From the NCBI GenBank assembly GCA_002167745.1, contig NHCB01000013.1, positions 1 to 64,000 of the forward strand: 64,000 bases of DNA, in the 5' to 3' direction. The translations under genes and the position numbers were made by a program. This DNA is from Betaproteobacteria bacterium TMED22 (lineage in GTDB: Bacteria > Pseudomonadota > Gammaproteobacteria > Burkholderiales > Eutrophovitaceae). The notes beneath the pieces are model-generated. The model was not told the origin of the DNA. It did no database searches and saw only the letters and a program-made list of their open reading frames with translations. Numbering within the stretch: the first letter of the stretch is position 1; every line of letters starts with the position of its first letter. Below are positions 43,890 through 53,610 of this stretch, piece by piece.

Positions 43890-45785
43890 CTATGGTTTAG
43901 TAACTTTAATAATTTCCTCGATAGCCGCCAAATCTTCTAACGTTGTTAAGTCGCCTGGATCTCTACCCTCTGCAATCGCCTGTATGCTTCGTCTCAGCAA
44001 TTTACCCGAACGAGTTTTAGGCAGCATTGAAACGAAATAAATGGTTTTCGGCCTGGCTATTGCACCAAGCGATTGATCTACCTGCTTCATAATTTCTTTT
44101 CTATGTTGCTCACTCATCGCCGTTCCGTCGTCACCATGACTTTTACGCACGACAAATGCGATTGGCATTTGCCCTTTGAGCGCATCCTCAACACCTACAA
44201 CCGCTACCTCTGCAATATTACCGTTATTTTGAATGGCTTCTTCAATTTCTCTTGTTCCTAGTCTGTGTCCTGCTACATTTATAACGTCATCCGTTCGACC
44301 CAGAATAAAATGATATCCATCCTGGTCCCTTATGCCCCAGTCAAATGTTGAATAAACAAGTGTGGATTCAAAAGTTGAAAAATATGTATTTACAAATCGC
44401 TCATCATCACCCCACACGGTGCTCATGCAACCCGGCGGCAGCGGCGGAACAATGGAGACCAGACCCTTTTCATTTGCATCCGCCTCAGAAGCATCCGACT
44501 CTCTCAACACCTTAAGGTTATATCCGTAAGCAGGAAAAGACGGACTTCCATACTTCACAGGCGTTTTTTCTATACCAGGCATGGGGGTCAATACAGGCCA
44601 TCCTGTTTCGGTTTGCCAAAAATGATCGTGTACCGGTTTTTTTATCGCATTTGATATCCAACTGTGTGTCGATTCATCTAAGGGCTCTCCAGCTAAAAAT
44701 AAATGCTTCAAAGAAGCCAGACTATAGTTATCTATGTATTTGGAATCTTGTTTCTTTAATACCCTAATCGCGGTCGGAGATGAGAACAACACGTTCACTT
44801 TATGTTTCTCTATAAGACTCCACCAGATACCTGGATCAGGTGTCGTCGGCAAGCCCTCATACAAAATAGTTGTCATGCCCATGATAAGCGGGGCGTATAC
44901 GATATATGAGTGGCCGACTACCCAACCAATATCTGATGTTGTAAAGATTGTTTCGCCTGCTCGAGCATCATAAATGTGCTTCATAGATGCAGCTAAAGCG
45001 ACAGCGTGTCCACCTGTGTCCCTTTGCACACCTTTTGGCTTGCCCGTTGTCCCTGAGGTATACAAAATATAGCTCGGCTCATTAGACTCGAGCCATTCAA
45101 TACCAACCTCCTCAATATCCAACGCCTTAACTGCTTCGCGATAATCAATGTCGCGCTCTTCGTTCCAATCTAATTGTTCTACTAAACCTCGTTTGACTAA
45201 AATTACATGAGCTGGTGGTTGTTCCGATATACTCAAGGCCTCATCTACTAATCCCTTATATGGGATGATACGTCCTCCTCTCATACCAGCATCAGCAGTT
45301 ATCATGACTTTAGGAACACAGTCATCTACCCGTTGCGCCAGACTAGCGGATGCAAAACCTCCAAAAACAACCGAATGAATAGCGCCAATGCGAGCGCATG
45401 CGAGCATTGCGTAAACAGCCTCGGGAATCATCGGCATATATATTAAGACCCTGTCGCCTTTACCGACTTGCTTTTTCTTTAATAAAGCTGCGAAACGGTT
45501 TACTTCGTCGTACAACTCTTGATAACTGATTGCGAACTCTGTGTTGGTCTCAGTAGAGACATAAACAATTGCATTTTGCTTTGACCGATCTTTCAAATGA
45601 CGATCAATTGCATTGAAACAAAGGTTGGTCTTTCCGTTCAGGAACCACTTAGTAAAGGGCGGACGCGAGTAATCAAGTACCTGGTCAAAATCGCTGTTCC
45701 AGTGAATTAATTTAGCCTGCTCAGCCCAGAATTCATCAGTTCTATCTATCGAATATTGATGAAATTCGTTGATTTCTTGTGACAC
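43890..45785 (-). CDS. prpE: Propionyl-CoA synthetase (PrpE-type acyl-CoA ligase)
   Basis: AMP-forming ligase that activates propionate, and in some bacteria acrylate, to the CoA ester. The 631-residue protein has the adenylation P-loop TSGTTGKPKG (243-252), an ACS-like N-terminal domain with the YSRPPFTKWF segment typical of PrpE, and the C-terminal catalytic Lys595 in TRSGK. PrpE and acetyl-CoA synthetase are close; this N-terminal segment and the partner acuI favour propionate or acrylate. It lies 25 bases after acuI, in a probable acuI-prpE operon. Confidence 0.9.
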   Translation of the reverse strand: MSQEINEFHQYSIDRTDEFWAEQAKLIHWNSDFDQVLDYSRPPFTKWFLNGKTNLCFNAIDRHLKDRSKQNAIVYVSTETNTEFAISYQELYDEVNRFAALLKKKQVGKGDRVLIYMPMIPEAVYAMLACARIGAIHSVVFGGFASASLAQRVDDCVPKVMITADAGMRGGRIIPYKGLVDEALSISEQPPAHVILVKRGLVEQLDWNEERDIDYREAVKALDIEEVGIEWLESNEPSYILYTSGTTGKPKGVQRDTGGHAVALAASMKHIYDARAGETIFTTSDIGWVVGHSYIVYAPLIMGMTTILYEGLPTTPDPGIWWSLIEKHKVNVLFSSPTAIRVLKKQDSKYIDNYSLASLKHLFLAGEPLDESTHSWISNAIKKPVHDHFWQTETGWPVLTPMPGIEKTPVKYGSPSFPAYGYNLKVLRESDASEADANEKGLVSIVPPLPPGCMSTVWGDDERFVNTYFSTFESTLVYSTFDWGIRDQDGYHFILGRTDDVINVAGHRLGTREIEEAIQNNGNIAEVAVVGVEDALKGQMPIAFVVRKSHGDDGTAMSEQHRKEIMKQVDQSLGAIARPKTIYFVSMLPKTRSGKLLRRSIQAIAEGRDPGDLTTLEDLAAIEEIIKVTKP

Positions 45786-45810
45786 GACTCCCCCTAACGC
45801 TCATCAGTGA

Positions 45811-46803
45811 TTAATCTGCAATTTTAACGACTGAACGTCCCCTCATTTTTGCTTGCATCACGGATTGAAATGTCTCTGGCAAATCGTCAAATGCAACGGT
45901 GGTTACAATTTTATCTAGGTTGTTCGGCTTCATATCCGTAGCTAACCTACCCCACACTTTGCGTCTAACTGCCATTTCAGCATTCACAGAATCAATACCA
46001 GCGAGTGTTACTCCTCGAAGGATATATGGCATAACAGTTGTATTAAATTTAAAACTTGCAGCCAATCCAATAGAAGCGATTGCGCCACCAACTTTAACGG
46101 TGCTCGCTAACCAAGATAAAATATCGCCCCCTAAATTATCAACAACCCCGGCCCAAGTCTCCCGACCCAATGGTCTTATTTTTGTCAAATCAAGAGACGC
46201 GGTATCTAAAATCTCATTAGCTCCGAGGCTTTTCAAATAATCTGCTTGTTCTGGTTTGCCAGTCATCGCGGTAACGTCATAACCTAGGGCAGAGAGTATA
46301 TCTATGGCTATCCCGCCGACACCTCCGGTCGCTCCATTAACGATAACCGGCCCAGCAGCTGGATTTAGTCCATTGTGTTCCATGCGTTCAACGGCCAATC
46401 CCGCCGTAAATCCAGCCGTTCCCAAGGCCATTGAACTAAATAGATCCAATCCACTAGGCATCGGAACGACCCACTTCGCAGGCACTCGGCAGTACTCAGC
46501 ATAACCTCCGTGATGAGCTACTCCAATGTCATAACTTGTCGCGATAACTTCTTGACCTACTTTGAATTCAGGTGAAGTTGATTCAGCAACTACGCCAGAC
46601 AAATCGATACCACCAACACATGGAAATCTACGAATAATCTTTCCTGCGCCGGTCGCCGCTAGCGCGTCTTTAAAGTTCACCGAAGAATAGGATGTCTTTA
46701 TGAGCACTTCACCTGGATCAAGATTCGTGACGTCTATGGTTTTAAAACTGCTGCTGACACCGTCCTCTACCTCTTCAATCATAAATGCCTTAAATTGATC
46801 CAT
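45811..46803 (-). CDS. acuI: Acryloyl-CoA reductase AcuI / YhdH-type zinc-free medium-chain oxidoreductase
   Basis: NADPH-dependent reductase of the MDR superfamily. AcuI enzymes reduce acryloyl-CoA to propionyl-CoA, detoxifying a reactive intermediate of DMSP and acrylate breakdown. The 330-residue protein has the YhdH/AcuI N-terminal pattern (SVNFKDALAATG, PCVGGIDLSG) and the coenzyme loop NGATGGVGG (156-164). The zinc ligands of alcohol dehydrogenases are absent. AcuI is preferred over general quinone oxidoreductase because prpE follows immediately. It has its own candidate promoter and an AGGAGA ribosome site. Confidence 0.87.
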   Translation of the reverse strand: MDQFKAFMIEEVEDGVSSSFKTIDVTNLDPGEVLIKTSYSSVNFKDALAATGAGKIIRRFPCVGGIDLSGVVAESTSPEFKVGQEVIATSYDIGVAHHGGYAEYCRVPAKWVVPMPSGLDLFSSMALGTAGFTAGLAVERMEHNGLNPAAGPVIVNGATGGVGGIAIDILSALGYDVTAMTGKPEQADYLKSLGANEILDTASLDLTKIRPLGRETWAGVVDNLGGDILSWLASTVKVGGAIASIGLAASFKFNTTVMPYILRGVTLAGIDSVNAEMAVRRKVWGRLATDMKPNNLDKIVTTVAFDDLPETFQSVMQAKMRGRSVVKIAD

Positions 46804-46845
46804 ACCTATCTCCTGATTTATTTTTACTTTATTTTGTGCGATGCA

Positions 46846-46873
46846 ATAATACTATAAAAAATTCATAGTGCAA
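46846..46873 (-). promoter_or_regulatory. Candidate promoter of acuI-prpE
   Basis: Minus-strand TTGCAC (46873-46868), a 16-base spacer and TATTAT (46851-46846) lie in the 75-base gap between zapE and acuI. This suggests that acuI-prpE can be expressed apart from the TCA genes upstream. It is a consensus match by eye only. Confidence 0.42.
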
Positions 46874-46878
46874 CCCTC

Positions 46879-47970
46879 CTAGGCAAGATGGGCTTCACCC
46901 AGATAACGAGAAGTCTGCATCTCAATTAATCTTGATTCAGTGCGATCTTTCTCGGTAGACCCTAACGAGTCAGAAAGTAAGTCTGTGAATCTCTCCTCAG
47001 AGCCAATTACTATATTTACCCTTCTATCGTAGAACTCATCAATCAGCCAAGTAAATCTTCTTCGTGCGTTATCGTTACTCTTATCGAACTTAGGAACACT
47101 ACTTATGAAAACCGTGTGAAATCGCTTAGCCAATTCGATGTAATCATCTTTACCTCTTGGTCCGTCACATATCGCATCAAAATCGAACCATATTGCTTCC
47201 TTTGCAATTCTTTTTGTTGGCACTACCCTATTATTTAATTCAATTGAATTAGTAAATTCGTGGTCTGCAACAAGCGAATCGAACAACCTCATAACCGCTG
47301 ACTCCACTTCCATTCCAGTCCCGCAAAAATAGACGCCCGCCTTCTCTAAAGAACTAAGACGATAATCTTCGCCTGCATCAAGATTAACAACATTCATCCT
47401 TGTCTTAATTAAATCAATGGTAGGCAAAAATTGTGTCCGCTGAAGACCATGTTCATAGAGCTTATCGGGTCTCCAATTAGCGGTGGTCACTATCACAACT
47501 TCCTGGTCAAATAGTGCCGCGAGTAGGTTCCTCATAATCATCGCGTCACCAATATCTGAGATATGAAACTCATCCAAACACAATAATTTTGTTTGTGACG
47601 CAATATCCTTCCCAATCTTTTGGAGCGGATTTTGACGACCTTGTAAGTCTTTTAGCCGATGATGCACCTCTTGCATAAAACGATGGAAATGGATGCGTTT
47701 CTTTTGCTTTAACTTAATATGCTCATAGAAAAGATCCATTAAAAATGTTTTTCCACGACCAACACCACCCCATAGATACATCCCCTTTGGGGCCCCTACT
47801 TTAAAAAGAATTCGCTTTAAGATACCTTGCTGATTATGAGTGAACTCAAGTTCAACGGCTAATTGAGCCAGTTGGTCAATAATCTGCCGCTGAGCTGAAT
47901 CAAGCCCATAGCCTAAGTCAGCAGCCTTTGATTCTATCGACTGTCTCATAGCACTCATAGCTGCACGCAT
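46879..47970 (-). CDS. zapE: Cell-division-associated ATPase ZapE (AFG1 family)
   Basis: A 363-residue P-loop ATPase of the AFG1/ZapE family, reported in E. coli to act on FtsZ rings under stress. Walker A is GGVGRGKT (68-75). Walker B is CLDEFHISDIGDAM, a hallmark of the family, and the sensor-type NWRPDKLYEHGLQR follows. The length is normal. It lies 62 bases after lpd at the end of the TCA gene block, an association common in betaproteobacteria. Alternative starts at the Met codons of residues 5 and 8 are possible. Confidence 0.93.
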   Translation of the reverse strand: MRAAMSAMRQSIESKAADLGYGLDSAQRQIIDQLAQLAVELEFTHNQQGILKRILFKVGAPKGMYLWGGVGRGKTFLMDLFYEHIKLKQKKRIHFHRFMQEVHHRLKDLQGRQNPLQKIGKDIASQTKLLCLDEFHISDIGDAMIMRNLLAALFDQEVVIVTTANWRPDKLYEHGLQRTQFLPTIDLIKTRMNVVNLDAGEDYRLSSLEKAGVYFCGTGMEVESAVMRLFDSLVADHEFTNSIELNNRVVPTKRIAKEAIWFDFDAICDGPRGKDDYIELAKRFHTVFISSVPKFDKSNDNARRRFTWLIDEFYDRRVNIVIGSEERFTDLLSDSLGSTEKDRTESRLIEMQTSRYLGEAHLA

Positions 47971-48032
47971 TTACGCATTAAGCAAGAGAAAACTGACGAA
48001 TCAGTATAGCGACATAAATCATTGCAGCCAGC

Positions 48033-49466
48033 TTAAAGACTCAAGTATCTATTTTCAATTCCTAGAGCGGCCTCATGCATTGCTTCAGATAATGACGGGT
48101 GAGCATGTACGATCCTCGCAATATCCTCTGAGGTGGCACCAAACTCTAAAGCAACCACGGCTTCAGAGATCAATTCAGACGCATAAGGACCAATAACGTG
48201 CACCCCCAAAATCCGATCACTTTCTTCGTGTGCAATCATCTTCACAAACCCTAAACTGTCCCCGATTGCCTGTGCACGACCACTAGCCACAAATGGAAAC
48301 TTACCAACTTTGTAAGGTACTCCATCAGACTTTAAGTCTTGCTCCGTTCGTCCGACCCAAGCAATTTCAGGACTAGTATAAATAACCCAGGGTATGGCAT
48401 CGAGATTAACATCCCCATATTGACCAGCAATTGTTTCAGCTACCGCGACACCCTCTTCCGATGATTTGTGAGCCAACATCGGTCCTCGAACAACATCCCC
48501 AATAGCGTAAATATTGGAAATGTTCGTTCGGTTGTGATGATCAACAGTTATGAATCCGCGTTCATCAACGTCGACACCCACATTATCCAAACCAACACCA
48601 TTGGAATTAGGAACTCGTCCGACAGCAACTACGATACGATCACAATCCAATGTCTTAATATCGTCGCCCTCTTTATAGGTAACGGTAATCGTTTCATCTT
48701 TTCGGCTCACCTCTTGGACAGCACATCCTAGATGAATATCTAGACCGAGATTTTTAGTAAAAATCCTCTTAGCTTCCTTAGCCACAGCTTCGTCCACTGC
48801 CGCTAAAAATGTTGGCAGTGCTTCTAAAACAGTGACCTTCGCACCGAGCCGCCTCCAAACACTACCCATTTCTAAACCAATGACCCCAGCACCAATAACT
48901 AACAGATGCTTTGGGGTTTTGGTAAGCGTTAATGCACCTGTGTTATCACAAATGTATTCGTTATCTACCGGAACGGAATCCATTGACCTCGGACTCGAGC
49001 CGGTCGCAATTATGACGTGCTTAGCATCGACAAATGATTCATTGCTTCCTGTAATCTTAAGCCGCATTAAGTCTCCAGACGAAACCAATTCCGCTCGGCC
49101 GTGCAGTTGCTTTACCTTATTTTTTTTAAATAGAAGCGAAATCCCGTTCGTGAACTGCTTCACGATTCCATCTTTGCGAGCTAGCATCTTCGCAACATCT
49201 ATCTTAACTTCAGTTGCTGAAATACCGTGCTCATGAAACTTATGGATTGCTTTTTCATAATTCTCAGAAGATTCGAGAAGTGCTTTCGACGGAATGCACC
49301 CGACATTCAGACAAGTGCCACCTAAACTGGCCTTACCTGAGGCATCTTCAAAATCATCAATACAGATAGTTTTAAGTCCCAATTGAGATGCTCTGATCGC
49401 AGCGACATATCCACCTGGCCCTGCACCAACTACTGCGACATCATAAATAGTATTCATAGCATCCAA
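48033..49466 (-). CDS. lpd: Dihydrolipoyl dehydrogenase (E3)
   Basis: Flavoprotein that reoxidises dihydrolipoamide of the 2-oxoglutarate dehydrogenase complex with NAD. The 477-residue protein has the FAD loop GAGPGG (14-19), the redox-active disulfide Cys52/Cys57 in GGTCLNVGCIPSK, the NAD loop GAGVIG, and the C-terminal His-Glu active site in HAHPSLSEAMHE. The length is normal. It follows sucB by 35 bases, so it probably serves this complex and may also serve others. The start could be Met1 or Met4. Confidence 0.96.
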   Translation of the reverse strand: MDAMNTIYDVAVVGAGPGGYVAAIRASQLGLKTICIDDFEDASGKASLGGTCLNVGCIPSKALLESSENYEKAIHKFHEHGISATEVKIDVAKMLARKDGIVKQFTNGISLLFKKNKVKQLHGRAELVSSGDLMRLKITGSNESFVDAKHVIIATGSSPRSMDSVPVDNEYICDNTGALTLTKTPKHLLVIGAGVIGLEMGSVWRRLGAKVTVLEALPTFLAAVDEAVAKEAKRIFTKNLGLDIHLGCAVQEVSRKDETITVTYKEGDDIKTLDCDRIVVAVGRVPNSNGVGLDNVGVDVDERGFITVDHHNRTNISNIYAIGDVVRGPMLAHKSSEEGVAVAETIAGQYGDVNLDAIPWVIYTSPEIAWVGRTEQDLKSDGVPYKVGKFPFVASGRAQAIGDSLGFVKMIAHEESDRILGVHVIGPYASELISEAVVALEFGATSEDIARIVHAHPSLSEAMHEAALGIENRYLSL

Positions 49467-49501
49467 TAATCCATCATTCGTAAAAAAACACCTTTAAAAA
49501 A

Positions 49502-50704
49502 CTAAATTTCAAGTAATAACCGGGACGGATCCTCAAGCGCTTCCTTAATAGCAACTAAAAACAATACAGCTTCTCGGCCATCAATAATGCGATGATCATA
49601 AGACAGTGCCAAGTAATTCATCGGTCGCACTACGACTTGGCCATCTTCGACAACTGCCCTTTCCTTTGTCGCGTGTATACCTAAAATTGCAGATTGAGGA
49701 GGATTGATTATTGGAGTCGATAACATAGAACCGAATACTCCTCCGTTCGAGATCGAGAAAGTACCCCCGGTTAACTCATCGATACTGAGTCGGCCTTCCT
49801 GCGCTCTTTTACCAAAATCACTAATCGTTTTCTCGATCTCTGCAAACGCCATGTTATCCGCATTCCTTATGATAGGCACAACTAAACCTCTGGGACTTCC
49901 AACCGCCATACCAACATCAAAATAGCCGTGATAAACGATATCTTCACTATCCACTGAGGCATTAACAATTGGGTACTTCTTCAGCGCAGCAACCACCGCC
50001 TTAACGAAAAACGACATGAAACCTAGCTTTACTCCATGCTCTTTCTCAAACTGAACTTTATATTTATTTCGAATATCAATGACTGGCTGCATATTAACTT
50101 CGTTAAAAGTAGTCAGTATCGCCGCTGTTGCCTGAGATTCGAGCAAACGCTCAGCAACTCTTTGTCTTAAACGCGACATTGGAACCCGTTGCTCAGAGCG
50201 ACCTTTCGTATCAGCGGCACCCTTTGCCGCTATTAATTCAGAATTAACCTTTTCATTGACGGAAGAGGCGGCGACCACGTCTTCCTTTGTAATCCGTCCC
50301 CCTCTCCCGGTCCCTGCAACCGTTTTTGTAGAGACATTTTTTTCAGCCGCTAATTTTCTTGCTGCTGGCATCAAAACGACACCGCTATCGGCTTTCCCAG
50401 GCTGCACCTCCGGTGTTCCTCTTTTATCAACAGCGGTCGAGGACGAGTTTTCGCTCGCATCAATTGCACTTGTGTCAATTCGCGCAATGATCTCGTTCGC
50501 ACCAACTAACCCACCTTCCTCCTTAATTATCTCAGTCAAGACCCCCGCTTGCGGAGCAGGCAGCTCTAACACGACTTTATCTGTTTCAATATCAATTAGA
50601 TTTTCATCTCGTTTTACATAATCGCCCTGTTGTTTGTGCCAAGATAACAACGTTGCCTCAGCTACAGACTCAGAGAGGGCGGGAACTCGAACTTCAATTA
50701 GCAT
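49502..50704 (-). CDS. sucB: 2-oxoglutarate dehydrogenase E2, dihydrolipoyl succinyltransferase
   Basis: Core of the 2-oxoglutarate dehydrogenase complex, transferring the succinyl group to CoA. The protein of 400 residues has a lipoyl domain with Lys43 in [10 protein letters not shown], an Ala/Ser/Thr/Lys-rich linker, a peripheral-subunit-binding domain near [16 protein letters not shown], and a catalytic domain with the His and Asp of [13 protein letters not shown] start at ATG 50704, directly after a GGGAG ribosome site; a TTG four codons earlier would overlap that site. It lies 41 bases after sucA. Confidence 0.96.
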   Translation of the reverse strand: MLIEVRVPALSESVAEATLLSWHKQQGDYVKRDENLIDIETDKVVLELPAPQAGVLTEIIKEEGGLVGANEIIARIDTSAIDASENSSSTAVDKRGTPEVQPGKADSGVVLMPAARKLAAEKNVSTKTVAGTGRGGRITKEDVVAASSVNEKVNSELIAAKGAADTKGRSEQRVPMSRLRQRVAERLLESQATAAILTTFNEVNMQPVIDIRNKYKVQFEKEHGVKLGFMSFFVKAVVAALKKYPIVNASVDSEDIVYHGYFDVGMAVGSPRGLVVPIIRNADNMAFAEIEKTISDFGKRAQEGRLSIDELTGGTFSISNGGVFGSMLSTPIINPPQSAILGIHATKERAVVEDGQVVVRPMNYLALSYDHRIIDGREAVLFLVAIKEALEDPSRLLLEI

Positions 50705-50745
50705 GACTTCTCCCAATGACGGTTAGTCGCAAATACTCGAAATAA

Positions 50746-53565
50746 TTAATCATTCAGACCCAACGCAGCATTCAAAACAGCACTCTGCCGTTTGGCATGT
50801 AAAGCAGAATAACCGCCAGCAGGAGATGCGGAAGACGCTCTCAAGGCGTACGTCAAATTTTGACCTTTGACCAAATGACGCTCTATGTAATGCTGAATTC
50901 TATGCCACGCGCCTTGATTACCTGGCTCTTCCTGACACCATACAACCGCTTTCGCACCCTTATATAACTCAATCTGCTCTTTGAAGGCCTCATGCGGAAA
51001 TGGGTAAAGCTGCTCTAACCTAACAATCGCTACATGATCTAGTTGGCGCTCTTTACGGAGCGCTACTAGCTCGAAGTATATCTTCCCACTGCAAAAAACA
51101 ACCCTCTTTACTTTTGAACGGGTAACGTGAGTCTCATCTGGAATAAGGACCTTAAACTCACCGTTGATCAAGTCATCTAGTGAGGATATCGATTCTTTAT
51201 GTCTCAGAAGACTTTTAGGACTTATAACAATTAAAGGCTTTCGATACGGTCTCAGCATTTGTCTTCTGAGCATATGAAACATCTGACTCGGTGTAGACGG
51301 GATACATATCTGCATGTTGTAATCCGCACATAACTGCAGATAGCGTTCAATTCGCGCAGACGAGTGCTCAGGACCTTGGCCTTCATAACCGTGGGGTAAC
51401 ATCATAACTAGTCCACACATGCGACCCCACTTGACCTCACCCGACGCTATAAATTGGTCAATAACGACTTGAGCTCCGTTAGCAAAATCACCAAATTGTG
51501 CCTCCCAGACAACCAGCTCATGAGGTTCTGTCGTCGCGTAGCCGTATTCAAAACCAAGAACGGCCTCCTCCGATAGAAGCGAGTCAATCACAGTAAAAGT
51601 AGGCTGACTTTTATCGATATGATCGAGCGGAATATAAACGCCTTCGTTAGCACCCCTCCTTCTTTGATCGTGTAATACAGCGTGTCTGTGAAAAAATGTA
51701 CCTCGACCGCTGTCCTGACCTGATAAGCGAATGCCGTATCCGGCTTTAAGCAGCGAAGCATAAGCTAAATTTTCTGCCATTCCCCAATCAATCGGAAGCT
51801 TTCCCTCCGACATCAAACGCCGATCGTTGATTACTTTTTCTACTCGAGGATGCAGCACAAAGCCATCTGGCACTGAGGTTAACTTTGAAGAAAGAGCCTT
51901 AATAGACCTTTGAGTTAAACTCGTCTTCGCTCCATAAGTCCATGGAATATTTTGGTACTCTGACCAATCTACGGTGTAAGGCGGTTTAAAATTAGCCAAG
52001 ATGGTTTTGTTCGTATGATGTCCGCCATCCAAAGCCTCTCTGAACGAATTTATCATTTGTTCTGCTTGTCCGTTATCCACAGAGCCTTCAGCCAGCAAAC
52101 GGTCCGCGTATTTTTTCCTGGCGCCCGGATGCTGCTTCACCAGGCTGTACATCCACGGCTGAGTGACCATAGGTTCATCTTGTTCGTTATGTCCTAATTT
52201 TCTGAAGCATACAAGGTCAATTACCACGTCTTTCCCAAATTCCATTCTGTAGTCTAGTGCAATTTCCGTGATGAAAGCGACCGCCTCCGGATCGTCACCG
52301 TTCACATGGAATACAGGCGCATCAATCATCTTTGCTATATCGCTACAGTAAAGTGTTGAACGAACATCTCGAGCATCTGAGGTAGTGAAGCCGATTTGAT
52401 TATTCACAATGATATGTAACGTGCCGCCGGTTCTATACCCCCGAGTCTGTGATAAATTAAATGTTTCCATCACGACACCTTGGCCAGCAAAAGCTGAGTC
52501 ACCGTGAAGCAATACCGGCAGCACTTCCCGGCCGTCAAGATCCTCGCGACGATGTTGGCGAGCCCTTACTGAACCTTCAACCACAGGATTGACTATTTCA
52601 AGATGCGACGGATTAAAAGCCAGGGAAACATGCATCGGTCCACCTGGAGTCATGAGGTCCGACGAAAAACCTTGGTGATACTTCACGTCACCCGCGGGTA
52701 ACTGTTCTACTGATTTGCCTTCGAATTCCGAAAAAAGATCCTTAGGCATTTTACCTAAGGTATTCACAAGCACATTCAAACGTCCCCTATGCGCCATGCC
52801 AATAACAGCTTCCTGGATGCCAGACTGTCCAGCCTTCTGCAAGAGATGATCAAGCGATACAATTACGCTTTCGGCGCCTTCTAACGAAAATCTTTTTTGA
52901 CCAACATATTTCGTATGCAAATATTTCTCTAGTGTTTCGGCGGCAGTAAGCCTTTCTAACAAGTGCACCTTTGTATCTGTAGGATACTCAGGACGGGATC
53001 TCGGCCCTTCTAGGCGACTCTGTATCCAACGCTTTTGTTTCACATCGCTGATGTACATATACTCCGCGCCAACAGATCCACAATAAGTATCTTCGAGCGC
53101 ATTAATGAGTTCTGACAGTTGCATTTGTTCAAGACCGACAAAAGAACCTGTATTGAATCTCTGATTAAGGTCCTCCCGGCTAAGATCGTAGTGTTTCAAA
53201 GTCAATTCGGGTATATCAGGCTTTTTCACCCGGTCCAACGGATCCACAGAGGCACGCCTAACCCCTAAGAATCGATACGCATTTATAAGCTGGAGAACAG
53301 AAACCTGTTTGCGCTCATTACTGCGATCACCTTCCTGCCCCCTAGTTGAGAGACTACCGCTACCATTTTTATGACCAACAAAGGATTTAACAACTTGATG
53401 ATGAGATACATCCTTGCTAGCGGCAGTATCTTGTAAATCATCAAAATACTGTTTCCAATCAGCCCCTATTGAATTGGGGTCCTCTAAGTATGAGTCATAC
53501 AACTCTTCGACAAATGCTGCATTAGTGCCAAAGAGGTAGGAGCTACCACCGAATTCTTTCATCAT
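50746..53565 (-). CDS. sucA: 2-oxoglutarate dehydrogenase E1 component
   Basis: Thiamine-diphosphate enzyme that decarboxylates 2-oxoglutarate and succinylates the E2 lipoyl group. The 939-residue protein has the short N-terminal E2-binding helix (NAAFVEELYDSYLEDPNSIG), the GMAHRGRLNVL substrate-site motif, the thiamine-diphosphate GDxxN-type region, and the C-terminal QEEPGNQGAWHRI stretch. The length is normal for SucA. It lies between gltA and sucB on the same strand, 45 bases after gltA. Confidence 0.97.
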   Translation of the reverse strand: MMKEFGGSSYLFGTNAAFVEELYDSYLEDPNSIGADWKQYFDDLQDTAASKDVSHHQVVKSFVGHKNGSGSLSTRGQEGDRSNERKQVSVLQLINAYRFLGVRRASVDPLDRVKKPDIPELTLKHYDLSREDLNQRFNTGSFVGLEQMQLSELINALEDTYCGSVGAEYMYISDVKQKRWIQSRLEGPRSRPEYPTDTKVHLLERLTAAETLEKYLHTKYVGQKRFSLEGAESVIVSLDHLLQKAGQSGIQEAVIGMAHRGRLNVLVNTLGKMPKDLFSEFEGKSVEQLPAGDVKYHQGFSSDLMTPGGPMHVSLAFNPSHLEIVNPVVEGSVRARQHRREDLDGREVLPVLLHGDSAFAGQGVVMETFNLSQTRGYRTGGTLHIIVNNQIGFTTSDARDVRSTLYCSDIAKMIDAPVFHVNGDDPEAVAFITEIALDYRMEFGKDVVIDLVCFRKLGHNEQDEPMVTQPWMYSLVKQHPGARKKYADRLLAEGSVDNGQAEQMINSFREALDGGHHTNKTILANFKPPYTVDWSEYQNIPWTYGAKTSLTQRSIKALSSKLTSVPDGFVLHPRVEKVINDRRLMSEGKLPIDWGMAENLAYASLLKAGYGIRLSGQDSGRGTFFHRHAVLHDQRRRGANEGVYIPLDHIDKSQPTFTVIDSLLSEEAVLGFEYGYATTEPHELVVWEAQFGDFANGAQVVIDQFIASGEVKWGRMCGLVMMLPHGYEGQGPEHSSARIERYLQLCADYNMQICIPSTPSQMFHMLRRQMLRPYRKPLIVISPKSLLRHKESISSLDDLINGEFKVLIPDETHVTRSKVKRVVFCSGKIYFELVALRKERQLDHVAIVRLEQLYPFPHEAFKEQIELYKGAKAVVWCQEEPGNQGAWHRIQHYIERHLVKGQNLTYALRASSASPAGGYSALHAKRQSAVLNAALGLND

Positions 53566-53610
53566 GGCTTATTCAGTAAAAGTTTTGTTAAAAATTAACA
53601 CTCAGTTAGG

